DNA of 64,000 nucleotides, taken from positions 338,006 to 402,005 of the forward strand of contig NZ_VCLB01000005.1 of the NCBI RefSeq assembly GCF_005924265.1. Direction: 5' to 3'. Below the pieces are notes generated by a model that worked only from the letters and a program-made list of their open reading frames with translations, did no database searches and had not been told where the DNA came from. Made by a program: the position numbers and the translations under genes. The DNA is from Martelella lutilitoris. GTDB lineage: Bacteria > Pseudomonadota > Alphaproteobacteria > Rhizobiales > Rhizobiaceae. Positions 29,615 through 37,430 of the stretch are shown here, one piece after another; position 1 is the stretch's first letter, and every line of letters begins with the position of its first letter.

Positions 29615-30310
29615 TTGGCCAATCCGTCTTTGGAACTGAAATCGATCGTGCATGAATACGGGCAGGGCGATGGCGTGCTGCAGATCCTGCAGGGTGCATC
29701 GCTGAAGCTGATGCCGGGGGAGATGGTGGCGCTTGTGGCGCCGTCGGGCACGGGCAAGTCGACCCTGCTGCAGATCGCCGGTCTTCTGGAAAAGCCGACT
29801 GCCGGCGAGGTGTTCCTCAACGGTCGCGAGGCTTCCGCGCTTGATGACGACGGGCGCACGGCCTTGCGGCGCAATGATGTCGGCTTCGTCTATCAGTTTC
29901 ATCACCTCCTGCCGGAATTCACCGCGCGCGAAAACATCATGCTGCCGCAGCTGATCGCCGGTCTTTCCCCGCGCGAGGCGGCCGAGCGCGCCGACCAGAT
30001 GCTCGACTATCTCAAGATCGGCCATCGCGCCGAGCATCGCCCGGCCGAACTTTCCGGCGGCGAGCAGCAGCGGGTCGCGATCGGCCGTGCCGTTGCCAAC
30101 GCGCCGAGCCTTCTGCTTGCCGACGAGCCTACGGGCAACCTCGATCCCGGCACGGCCGGCTATGTGTTCGAGGCGCTCGAGGCGCTTGTTCGTCAGTCCG
30201 GATTGTCGGCCCTGATTGCGACCCACAATCTCGAAATTGCCGAGCGGATGGACCGCCGCGTGACCCTGAAGGACGGACTGGTCGTCGACCGGGACACTCC
30301 CGACGCCTGA
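29615..30310 (+). CDS. lolD: Lipoprotein-releasing ABC transporter ATP-binding protein LolD
   Basis: A 231-residue ABC ATPase that powers the neighbouring LolC/E permease. Walker A is [12 protein letters not shown], the signature is [15 protein letters not shown], Walker B is [12 protein letters not shown], and the switch histidine is in [10 protein letters not shown]. The start is TTG 29615 with GGGAGAA 5 nt upstream. In rhizobia dnaE normally follows; here an AT-rich region follows instead. Confidence 0.95.
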   Translation: MANPSLELKSIVHEYGQGDGVLQILQGASLKLMPGEMVALVAPSGTGKSTLLQIAGLLEKPTAGEVFLNGREASALDDDGRTALRRNDVGFVYQFHHLLPEFTARENIMLPQLIAGLSPREAAERADQMLDYLKIGHRAEHRPAELSGGEQQRVAIGRAVANAPSLLLADEPTGNLDPGTAGYVFEALEALVRQSGLSALIATHNLEIAERMDRRVTLKDGLVVDRDTPDA

Positions 30311-30464
30311 TCGTCATCGCCGGCAGGAAGGCGACCTTCGTCTTTGCCTCTCCATCCCCCGCTTGTCGTCGTCCGGCCCCGCGAACAGGGCGCGCGCGGT
30401 GACCGCGAAGGCCGCTCGGCGTCCATGGCGTCGTTATGGCGATCAGAAGCTTTTCCGACTTTTC

Positions 30465-30509
30465 GGGTTGCTAAATAGGAAAATTATCCTATATTGTCGA
30501 ATGCAACCC
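30465..30509. promoter_or_regulatory. Nested inverted repeats, operator-like
   Basis: An outer pair GGGTTGC (30465-30471) and GCAACCC (30503-30509) encloses an inner pair ATAGGA (30475-30480) and TCCTAT (30487-30492) with AAATTA between. The inner element is a near-perfect 18-bp palindrome. It lies 155 bp after lolD and 312 bp before the small RHH-like gene, at the edge of an AT-rich stretch. It could be a repressor operator or a cruciform site; no cognate protein is identified. Confidence 0.5.
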
Positions 30510-30539
30510 AGGGTGTTCATTGATTCATCAGGTATAACG

Positions 30540-30780
30540 CTTTGAACGCATCTATTCGAGCTGAAGTAAAGTCTATGTTATATCACGACGCATGCCGACA
30601 AACATGTAAATAATATTAATGTCGATATTTGAATAACATTTGTCAAATATTATTATTATATATTTACAGGTAATGAATATATATCGCAATTTGTCGAGAT
30701 ATTATACATGTAAGAATATCATTGATTTCGTGTTTACTTAATGGATACTGGAGTTATAATTGTAAATGTATCGAGTGCTC
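30540..30780. other. AT-rich intergenic stretch
   Basis: A clear drop in GC against all surrounding DNA, with runs such as AATATTATTATTATATATTT and several partial inverted repeats. It precedes the small RHH-like gene and looks like a silenced or promoter-rich boundary of foreign DNA. No open frame of note lies in it. Confidence 0.7.
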
Positions 30781-30820
30781 GCACTGGTTGGTGAAACTTC
30801 AAAACAGGAGAGGTTTTGGT

Positions 30821-31096
30821 ATGACGCAAAGCGGGATGGATAAGGACAACCGGAAGGCGGAACGATCCGAAGAGGAGAGGACGGCCTGGAACCGCTATAT
30901 GCGGAATTTCAGACGCAGCTTCAAGGACCGGGGACTGACCAGTCTGTCGACCGTCATCACAACGGAACACGCTGAATTCATTGAGCGTTTCGGCCGTGAA
31001 AAGGCATGTCAGTCGAAGCGGGAGGCCTTGATGATGATCATCGAGGATGTCAAGGACCGTTACGAGAGCGGTTCGGGAGACGAGGCGCAGCACTGA
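30821..31096 (+). CDS. Small ribbon-helix-helix-like protein, hypothetical
   Basis: A 91-residue protein. After a charged N-terminus (about 1-40) comes a short strand SLSTVITT, helix EHAEFIERFGREKACQ, a turn SK, and helix REALMMIIEDVKDRYES. That is the layout of ribbon-helix-helix DNA-binding proteins, although I cannot place it in a named family. The start ATG 30821 has a strong AGGAGAGG (30806-30813). It stands alone between AT-rich DNA and a tRNA gene, so it may regulate the adjacent palindromes (inference). Confidence 0.55.
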   Translation: MTQSGMDKDNRKAERSEEERTAWNRYMRNFRRSFKDRGLTSLSTVITTEHAEFIERFGREKACQSKREALMMIIEDVKDRYESGSGDEAQH

Positions 31097-31363
31097 CCGC
31101 CCTGTCCTCCCGCCTCAAGACCGGTCGCGACTGGCGTCGCGGCCGGACTGCATTTGGTCCGCTTGCTGATTCCATCAATGGTTGTGTTAGGGTGGCGAGG
31201 GCTGATATACGGCTCTTCGGCATTGCTCGTCGCCTGGGATCGGCGCCGGCGTTCGAAGTGGTTTCAGCCATGTGCCTGCCTCGTCGCCGGGGCGCTTCAA
31301 TGCGCTTGCATCTGCCGCCGCGCTCGCCTAAGAGGGGCGGACCGGCGACCGGATCCGGTCTTG

Positions 31364-31448
31364 GCGCGTGTGGCGGAATTGGTAGACGCAGCAGGTTTAG
31401 GTCCTGCCGCCGCAAGGTGTGGGGGTTCGAGTCCCTCCACGCGCACCA
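31364..31448 (+). tRNA. tRNA-Leu (anticodon UAG)
   Basis: An 85-nt class II tRNA. The acceptor stem pairs GCGCGTG (31364-31370) with CACGCGC (31438-31444), followed by A and an encoded CCA (31446-31448). The anticodon stem GCAGG/CCTGC carries the loop TTTAGGT, giving anticodon UAG, which reads CUN leucine codons. A long variable arm and GGTTCGAGTCC T-arm are visible. The last 14 nt are repeated at 63353-63366. Confidence 0.97.
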
Positions 31449-31465
31449 CAAAGTGGCTGTTCGAG

Positions 31466-31491
31466 TGTAGCTTGACGCTGTAGCGTGACGC
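31466..31491 (+). repeat. Two tandem 13-bp repeats next to the tRNA end
   Basis: TGTAGCTTGACGC (31466-31478) is followed at once by TGTAGCGTGACGC (31479-31491), one mismatch apart. The exact inverse of the second lies at 32362-32374. The other repeat copy keeps only one decayed version, TGTATCCTGACGC (63383-63395). Tandem short repeats beside an attachment core resemble integrase arm sites or a repressor operator. Confidence 0.55.
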
Positions 31492-31610
31492 GCGGTTTTG
31501 CAATTTTGACAGCTGGTTTTGCAGCAACCGGTTTTTACGCAATCCGAATAGCACGCAAAATCAGATGGCGAGGCCCACAAGATCAAATGATCCGATTGGG
31601 CGGCCTTGAT

Positions 31611-31633
31611 GTCAGTCCTGGGATAGGACTGAC
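31611..31633. repeat. Perfect 9-bp stem hairpin within the repeat
   Basis: GTCAGTCCT (31611-31619) and AGGACTGAC (31625-31633) flank GGGAT. The same hairpin is intact in the second repeat copy at 63515-63537. It lies 33 bp upstream of the hypothetical gene start and could be an operator or mRNA structure. Confidence 0.6.
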
Positions 31634-31665
31634 GTTTAAATTCGGCTATCTGTTCATTTCACCCA

Positions 31666-32295
31666 ATGAACACGAGGCTGAGCGTCTTGTCAGCGATCCC
31701 TGAAAATCTCGTACTTTTGCACAGCGGCGGGGAAGAGTTGCGTGCCAAGTCTATCGCGATCATCGAAGCAAGCGCGGAAATGTCGCTTCATGTCTCTATG
31801 ATCGAGACCTGCATGGATATGCTGCAGCACGTCCGAACAAACACGCCGAACATGAACGAGGATCAGGTGATTGTGGCACTTATCGGTGCCAGCATTTTCA
31901 ACTCCATGGCTTCTGCTTTCAAACTACTACTCAGCGGTTACTATCAGTCGTCGGGCTTGCAGATCCGCTACGTACTAGAGAGTGGTTGGTTGCTGGATTA
32001 TCTGCAAACAGACCCAAAACTGATCCAACAGTGGAAGACGATATCAGAGGGAAAGCGGCTGGCAGTCTTTAGCCCAATAAAAACGCGCGATGCCTTGGAC
32101 AAGCGTGATGGTTTCACGACGAAAAAACGCGCTGAGCACTATAAGCGCCTATGCGTCTTGTGTGGTCATCCAACTTTCGCGGGTTTCACAATGCCCCGGC
32201 CTCTGCCCGATAAAGACGCCCATAAGGGACCTTATGACGCATCAGCCTCGGATGCTTCTGTCTTCACGCTTTTTGAGGAGGTTGACTGCGTCTGA
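31666..32295 (+). CDS. Hypothetical protein (mobile-region associated)
   Basis: A 209-residue, mostly helical protein without signal peptide. Segments such as FNSMASAFKLLLSGYYQSSGLQIRYVLESGWLLDYL and KRDGFTTKKRAEHYKRLC are reminiscent of DUF5677-like proteins of unknown function; this is an impression, not a match I can test. The C-terminus (FTLFEEVDCV) looks short and may be truncated. A start-proximal copy lies at 63570. A second open frame (31485-31703) overlaps its 5' end. Nothing indicates its role; it is not an integrase. Confidence 0.6.
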   Translation: MNTRLSVLSAIPENLVLLHSGGEELRAKSIAIIEASAEMSLHVSMIETCMDMLQHVRTNTPNMNEDQVIVALIGASIFNSMASAFKLLLSGYYQSSGLQIRYVLESGWLLDYLQTDPKLIQQWKTISEGKRLAVFSPIKTRDALDKRDGFTTKKRAEHYKRLCVLCGHPTFAGFTMPRPLPDKDAHKGPYDASASDASVFTLFEEVDCV

Positions 32296-32321
32296 ACTGC
32301 GCTTACCCTGAAGGTGGAACT

Positions 32322-32528
32322 TTGAAGGCCTCATCTGACAAACAACAGCGGTTTTGCTGTAGCGTCACGCTACACCGGGTGATCATCGGTGACGGGATCT
32401 TCGAGGGGCAGGTCGGCACGGTGGTCACCCCCAAAAGCAAGGGCAAGGGTGATGTCGTGGTCGAGGTTGATCTGTTCGGCCGGCTGACGCCAATGGTCGT
32501 GCCGCTTGCCGTGATCGGAAAGGTGTGA
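32322..32528 (+). pseudogene. NusG-family C-terminal (KOW) domain remnant
   Basis: From about 32380 the frame reads VIIGDGIFEGQVGTVV and then VVVEVDLFGRLTPMVV, which matches the KOW domain of NusG/RfaH-type elongation factors, where F-E-G and the FGR-TP motif are typical. The N-terminal NGN domain is missing; the preceding 19 residues translate unrelated sequence that includes a 17-bp palindrome. It therefore looks like a broken 3' end of a specialised NusG paralogue joined to the repeat block. No ribosome site is evident. Confidence 0.6.
32358..32374. promoter_or_regulatory. Perfect 17-bp palindrome
   Basis: TGTAGCGTCACGCTACA reads the same on both strands around a central C/G. Its right 13 bases are the inverse of 31479-31491, so the hypothetical gene is enclosed by inverted copies. 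It also marks the junction with the NusG remnant. Operator or recombination site; undecided. Confidence 0.6.
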
Positions 32529-32620
32529 GCCAATACGCCTCACGGTCGAAGATGATCCATCAGGGTCTCGGCACGATCGCATCGTATCAGCGGGACGGAT
32601 GCTCCGCATGAGACTGGTGA

Positions 32621-32650
32621 GAGCGGGTTACTTCGGTGGCCCGCTCTTTG
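32621..32650 (+). terminator. Rho-independent terminator
   Basis: GAGCGGG (32621-32627) pairs with CCCGCTC (32640-32646), followed by TTT. It is placed about 90 bp after the NusG remnant and probably was that gene's terminator. Confidence 0.65.
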
Positions 32651-32947
32651 TCGTCAGGGCAGGGGGCAAGCGTTCCGCGGGTCCTTCCCTGGGCCCCTTG
32701 CCCTGCGGGTATTTGGCACCGCGCGGTCTGCCCAGTCTGAGGCTAAATTTAAAGCCTAAAGTCGGGGCTAAAGTTTAGGGCGCTGCAAAGTGGGAGCCAT
32801 CTTCATCCGCAGCAATTGCCTTGCTCCGGCCGGTTCGATGTCATTGATGCGGCCTCTGCTCGGCGGATATGGTCCCGTCTTGTCATACTCGAAGCCGACC
32901 GGAGGTGGCAGCCATCGCATCAGTTCAATGTGACACTAAACCGAGGC
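32651..32947. other. Intergenic region without a recognised gene
   Basis: About 300 bp downstream of cydC (minus) with no convincing open frame. It holds a cluster of short A/T-rich inverted words (GGCTAAATTTAAAGCC at 32740-32756) of unknown meaning. No CydX-like small protein is visible here. Confidence 0.4.
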
Positions 32948-34594
32948 CTACGACAGAAGGACGACCTGATCACAATACTCAAGAGCAAGTGTTCGATGGG
33001 AAACTATGATTGTTGTTCGGTCGGCTTTGGCGCGGGTGAACGCAGCGAGAACCTTTCTTTCGCTTGTAGCATCAAGACCTTCTGTCGGCTCGTCGAGAAG
33101 CAGGATGGGAGCATCGCGCAACAATGCGCGGGCAATCGCAAGGCGGCGCGCCTGACCGCCGGAAAGTCGTGTCCCAAGTTCTCCGATCATCGTATCGAGC
33201 CCACGGCTGAAACCGCGGACTTCATCGGCAAGGCCTGCGGTTTCCATCGCATCCAGCAGCGCAGTATCGTCGGCGTCCGGCGAAGCAATCAACAGGTTGT
33301 CGCGGATGGTTGCGTTGAAAAGGTGGGTCTTTTGCGCGACCACTGCGATGAGTTTCCGCAGATTGTCGTCACCGATTTCACCGATGGGAATGCCGCCGAT
33401 GCAAATGGTGCCTTCATCCGGCTCCCGAAAGCGCTGCAGGAGATTGAGCAGCGTGGTCTTTCCCGCGCCGTTTGCGCCCGTAATGCCGATCGTATGGCCT
33501 TGCGCTAACTTGAGGGAGAACTCCTTGAGGACGGCAGGCACTGCTTCAGAATAACCCATCGTGACATTCGAAAAATGGATGTCAAAACTAGAGGGCATAT
33601 TGCCGTCACCGGGGAGCGACTGCGCCACAGGCGGATGCCGGTCGGCGATTTCGAACAGGCGGCGGGCAGCAGCGGCCGTTTCGCCATAAGCGTAGAAAGC
33701 GCCCGGCAGCATCGAAACGGCCTCAAAAGACGCCATCACCCAGAATACCAGCATTGTCAGTTCCGGTCCGCTCAGTGTTCCGGCTGAAACCGCTGTGATG
33801 CCGGCCACGATTGCCAGCCAAACCGTTGCCTGACCTACAAGCGCGGAGAACGCTTCGAAGCAGGCCGTTGTCCATGCCGTCCGGCGTTGTGCTCGTCCGA
33901 GGACCAGAGAAAATCCAATGATCTGCGCACGCCGGCGCGCCACCGCGCCGGCAATGGCGAGCTCGCCAAGGCCGCGGATCGTGTCGGCAACCTGCACCTG
34001 CATCTCTCCCCGCAGCGCGACGGTGCGCTTGCCGACGGTCTGTCCCAGCCATGTAACGAGAAGAGGCGTCAGCAATCCGGTGAAAACGAGCGCCAGCGCC
34101 GTAATGAAAGCGATTTTCGCGCTGAACACGGCGAGCCCGCCTGTCAGCAGGATGCCGGCAATGAATGCCGCTGTCGCCGGGGCGACTATCCTGAGATAGA
34201 GGTTGTCGAGGCTGTCGATATCGGCACGCAAATGAGAGAGCAGATCCCCGTGTCGTTCAGCTTCGAGACCAGCCGGTGCAAGCGGCTCCAGCCGCTCGTA
34301 AAACCACACGCGCAGTTCCGACAGCAGGCGGAACGTCGCCTCATGCGTGACCAGCCGCTCGAGATAGCGCGCTACGGTTCGCAGTACGGCAAGACCGCGA
34401 ATGGCAGCCGCCGGCGTGAAATAGTTGATGGTCTGAATACCGAGGCCTGTCAGCGCCATCGCCGCAATAAACCAGCCGGAGACCGCCAGAAGGGTGACGT
34501 TGGCCAAGACGACCAGAACGGAAAGGGCGATCCCCGCAAGCATCCATTTGCGATAGGGCGCAAACAGGACCATCAGCCGGACAAAGTCTTTCAT
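32948..34594 (-). CDS. cydC: Cysteine/glutathione ABC exporter subunit CydC
   Basis: A 548-residue half-transporter: six transmembrane helices (about 1-300) fused to an ATPase. Walker A is GANGAGKTTLLN, the signature is LSGGQARRLAIARAL, Walker B is ILLLDEPTEGLD and the switch region is VSHRTLALEY. With CydD it exports cysteine and glutathione to the periplasm, which is needed to assemble the haems of the bd oxidase. It overlaps cydD by 4 nt and is the last gene of the minus-strand run. Confidence 0.93.
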   Translation of the reverse strand: MKDFVRLMVLFAPYRKWMLAGIALSVLVVLANVTLLAVSGWFIAAMALTGLGIQTINYFTPAAAIRGLAVLRTVARYLERLVTHEATFRLLSELRVWFYERLEPLAPAGLEAERHGDLLSHLRADIDSLDNLYLRIVAPATAAFIAGILLTGGLAVFSAKIAFITALALVFTGLLTPLLVTWLGQTVGKRTVALRGEMQVQVADTIRGLGELAIAGAVARRRAQIIGFSLVLGRAQRRTAWTTACFEAFSALVGQATVWLAIVAGITAVSAGTLSGPELTMLVFWVMASFEAVSMLPGAFYAYGETAAAARRLFEIADRHPPVAQSLPGDGNMPSSFDIHFSNVTMGYSEAVPAVLKEFSLKLAQGHTIGITGANGAGKTTLLNLLQRFREPDEGTICIGGIPIGEIGDDNLRKLIAVVAQKTHLFNATIRDNLLIASPDADDTALLDAMETAGLADEVRGFSRGLDTMIGELGTRLSGGQARRLAIARALLRDAPILLLDEPTEGLDATSERKVLAAFTRAKADRTTIIVSHRTLALEYCDQVVLLS

Positions 34595-36324
34595 TCATCC
34601 TCCCGTGCTGTTGTGCATGGTGGCTTCTGCCGTGGCTGCCTTTGGCCGTCCGGCTGTCCGTCGACAATGCGACCTCCGTCCAGGGAGACGATACGATCGG
34701 CCTCAGCGGCAAGCCTGGCGTCATGTGTAACAACAAAGAAGGCGGTCTGCGGCAAAGCCCGGCGAAGGCCAGCCAGCAGGCCGATCGCTGCCTCCCGATC
34801 GAGCGCGGCGGTAGGCTCGTCGAGGATGAGGAGGTCCGGCGTTGTCAACACAGCTCTGGCAACCGCGATTCGTTGGGCCTGGCCACAGGAAAGCCCTGTT
34901 CCATCCTGTTCGATGGTTGTGTCGTAACCTTTTGGCATGGCCTCGATCATTGCCTGAGCGCGCGCGATTGATGCTGCCTTTTCAATTGTATCATACGATG
35001 CGTCCGGCATCGCCAGAGCGATGTTCTCCCGAAGCGTTCCGGCGAAGAGCGTTGGGCGTTGGGGAACCCAGCCGATGCGTTCGAACCAGTGGCGCTCAGA
35101 CAGCTCCCCGAGTGCGTGTCCGTTGACAAGGAGACGGCCTTTGTCCGGCTGTAGAAAGCCGAGAAGGAGGCGCGCCAGCGTGGTCTTGCCGGCACCGCTT
35201 GGCCCGACAAGGGCGATGCATTCACCGCTAGCCAGAGTAAGCCCGATATCAAAAACGCCGCCGCCTTCCGGGTAATTGAAAGAGACGTTTTCAAATGCGA
35301 TGTCGAGCGGCTTGTTACCGCTCACAACGGTCTTGCCGGGCTGGGGCGATGGATACTCGAAAATCCGGATCAGTTCCTCAGCGGCCGCCAGAGCGGACAT
35401 GCGTGCGTGATACTGGGTGCCCATGTCACGCAAGGGACGAAAGAATTCCGGCGCCAGCAGCAAGGCGAACAGCCCGGGGAAGAACAGCATGTCGCCATAG
35501 TACAGCCGGAAACCGACATAGACCGCGACCATGGCCACGCTGATCGTGGCGAAGAATTCGAGCACGAGAGACGACAGGAAGGCGACACGCAACACAGCCA
35601 TCGTGGTCTTGCGGTAGTCCTCCGACACACGGGCGATGATGGCGGCTTCGCGTCGGCTTGCACCGAGTTGCTTCAGTGTTGTGAGCCCTTCGATGACGTC
35701 GAAAAAATGCGCACCCATGATCGACAGGCGACGCCATTGCCGCCGGTTGAGCTTCTCTGCCCCCTTGCCGACGATGAACATGAAGATCGGTAGTATTGGC
35801 AGTGTGATCAGCAGGATGAGGAAACTGATTTTGTCGAACGGAAAGACAACGGCCAGGACGACAAGAGGAATCAGAGCAGCGAGAAACTTCTGTGGAAGGT
35901 AACCGCTGAAATAGCCTTCGATCTCGTCAAGGCCAGCGGTCATGGTGGCGATGATCTCGCCGCTATGCTCCCGCTCCAGGCCGACGGGCCCCATCGCCAC
36001 GATCCGGTCAAAAAGGGCTGACCGCATGCTTGTTTTGACCGACAGCGCAGTTTCGAAAGCAAAACCGCGTTTCAGCACATCGGCAAAAAACCTCAGAACA
36101 AAGACCGCAGCAAGCCAGATGAGGGAAGAGGAAACATCCGCCAGCACGGCGCTATTGACAACCACGGCTGCGATGATGCGCGCAATCAGCAAGCATTGGG
36201 CGATGATCAACGCGGCAGAGAGAAGGCCGAAGAAAACGGTGAGCCCGCCTTTGCGGCGGGCTTTGCCTTGCCAGGTCTTAAGCCACCGCTCACGGTCGCT
36301 TGCCTTTCCGTCATGAAGGGGCAT
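34591..36324 (-). CDS. cydD: Cysteine/glutathione ABC exporter subunit CydD
   Basis: A 577-residue partner of CydC with six helices and a C-terminal ATPase. Walker A is GPSGAGKTTLARLL and Walker B is LLILDEPTAALD. The ABC signature reads GLSCGQAQRIAVARA, with cysteine where LSGGQ normally has glycine; CydDC is known to have some degenerate motifs, but I cannot say whether this one alters activity. The gene starts 27 bp after cydB, so all four cyd genes form one unit in the order A-B-D-C. Confidence 0.93.
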   Translation of the reverse strand: MPLHDGKASDRERWLKTWQGKARRKGGLTVFFGLLSAALIIAQCLLIARIIAAVVVNSAVLADVSSSLIWLAAVFVLRFFADVLKRGFAFETALSVKTSMRSALFDRIVAMGPVGLEREHSGEIIATMTAGLDEIEGYFSGYLPQKFLAALIPLVVLAVVFPFDKISFLILLITLPILPIFMFIVGKGAEKLNRRQWRRLSIMGAHFFDVIEGLTTLKQLGASRREAAIIARVSEDYRKTTMAVLRVAFLSSLVLEFFATISVAMVAVYVGFRLYYGDMLFFPGLFALLLAPEFFRPLRDMGTQYHARMSALAAAEELIRIFEYPSPQPGKTVVSGNKPLDIAFENVSFNYPEGGGVFDIGLTLASGECIALVGPSGAGKTTLARLLLGFLQPDKGRLLVNGHALGELSERHWFERIGWVPQRPTLFAGTLRENIALAMPDASYDTIEKAASIARAQAMIEAMPKGYDTTIEQDGTGLSCGQAQRIAVARAVLTTPDLLILDEPTAALDREAAIGLLAGLRRALPQTAFFVVTHDARLAAEADRIVSLDGGRIVDGQPDGQRQPRQKPPCTTAREDE

Positions 36325-36351
36325 CAGCTTTGCGACCCGGATAGACGATGA

Positions 36352-37398
36352 TCATGTGTGATAGGCGACGAGCTTGGAGATCCGCGCTCTGAATACCCAG
36401 ATCTGATACCAGTTGTACATGATCATGACCGGCAGGAAGCCACCCATCGTCAAGGTGAAGGTGGTAATCGAGACCTGAGGGCTGGCGCCATCCCATATGG
36501 TCCATGTGCCTGGAACAAGGTAGGGGAACATGGTGATCAGCATGCCGACGCCAAGGATTGCCACTGCACCGATGAACCAGAGGATTGCGCGCAGGTCCCG
36601 GTCAGCGCGGGTCGAACGCAGAGTCTGAAAGATCGCAAACAGCGATGCGAGGAAGAAAAGGCCCCAGACCCAGAAGTATGCGCCGAACCATTTGTCGCGG
36701 GCCCAGGGAAAGATAGCGATGCTCCACAAAACGGTGATGGCGACCGCGATGATCGCTGCCCAGAAGATCAAACCCGTCCAGCGTGCGGCATCCTGACGGA
36801 TTGCTTCGGTCTTTTCGAAGCGTGCGCGGATGAAAAGCGTGCCGGCGAGCGTGACGGCAATGACCGAGCAAAGGCCGGTCCAGACGCTGAAAAGAGAAAA
36901 GAACTCAAAGGCCCCGCCGGTATAGCTCGGGACGCGTCCATCCACATGGGTGAGCTTGAACCCCTGAAGCGCTGCACCAACCGCCATGCCGCCGAAAAAT
37001 GTGACGGCGAGGCTCGAAAACCCGAATACATAGTCGGTGAAGCGCTGCCAGCCCGGTGATGCGAGGTGACGGAATTCAAGCGCGACGGCGCGAGACATGA
37101 TCCCCCAGAGCACAAGTGCCAGAGGGACCAGCAGATAGTGGAAGGCCGAGCCGTAGACGAATGGGAAGGTCCCGAAGAGTATGCCCCCGGCAACGATCAG
37201 CCAGGTTTCATTGGCGTCCCATGTGCCTGCCATTGCCGTCATGATCGCGCCGCGCTCATGGTGGTCCCGTACAAAAAGAGAGAATATCCCAGCACCAAGA
37301 TCCGCGCCGTCAAGGATCACATAGAGCAGCACACTCATACCGAGTGCGAGCCACCATGCCACGATCAGTATCTCTTGCGTAGCCGTCAGCGTTTCCAT
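36352..37398 (-). CDS. cydB: Cytochrome bd-type quinol oxidase subunit II
   Basis: A 348-residue membrane protein that supports the haem-bearing subunit I. Conserved stretches are LYVILDGADLGAGIFSLF, AGTWDANETWLIVAGG and GTFPFVYGSAFHY. Its C-terminus has the usual final helix pair. ATG 37398 was chosen because GGAAGGAAA lies just upstream; a TTG at 37434 would overlap cydA. There is no room for a cydX gene between this gene and cydD. Confidence 0.95.
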   Translation of the reverse strand: METLTATQEILIVAWWLALGMSVLLYVILDGADLGAGIFSLFVRDHHERGAIMTAMAGTWDANETWLIVAGGILFGTFPFVYGSAFHYLLVPLALVLWGIMSRAVALEFRHLASPGWQRFTDYVFGFSSLAVTFFGGMAVGAALQGFKLTHVDGRVPSYTGGAFEFFSLFSVWTGLCSVIAVTLAGTLFIRARFEKTEAIRQDAARWTGLIFWAAIIAVAITVLWSIAIFPWARDKWFGAYFWVWGLFFLASLFAIFQTLRSTRADRDLRAILWFIGAVAILGVGMLITMFPYLVPGTWTIWDGASPQVSITTFTLTMGGFLPVMIMYNWYQIWVFRARISKLVAYHT

Positions 37399-37430
37399 CT
37401 CGCAATTTCCTTCCTGGCTTTCGCAGTCAC

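Larger units (their letters stand above)
31435..31978. repeat. Direct repeat, copy 1 (tRNA-Leu 3' end plus 530 bp)
   Basis: This 544-bp segment starts within the tRNA-Leu T-arm/acceptor and recurs at 63353-63882. Outside a 14-nt insertion and two changed bases near 31465-31485 I count six substitutions by eye, about 99 percent identity. The duplicated tRNA end (CTCCACGCGCACCA) is what attachment-site duplication by a tyrosine integrase would leave, but the long extra homology needs another explanation, such as tandem related elements or single-crossover integration. Confidence 0.9.

Noticed and set aside
30540..30780. Replication origin or phage attachment site in the AT-rich stretch
   Set aside because: No DnaA-box cluster, iterons, replication gene or core duplication is visible there.
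31485..31703. Small overlapping open frame in the direct repeat (72 codons)
   Set aside because: It overlaps the 5' end of the better-supported hypothetical gene, has no clear ribosome site, and two of the repeat-copy differences change its amino acids. Its N-terminal hydrophobic stretch is not enough.
32816..33508. Plus-strand open frame opposite the end of cydC
   Set aside because: Most of it is antisense to the conserved ATPase domain of cydC; the non-overlapping part has no protein-like features.
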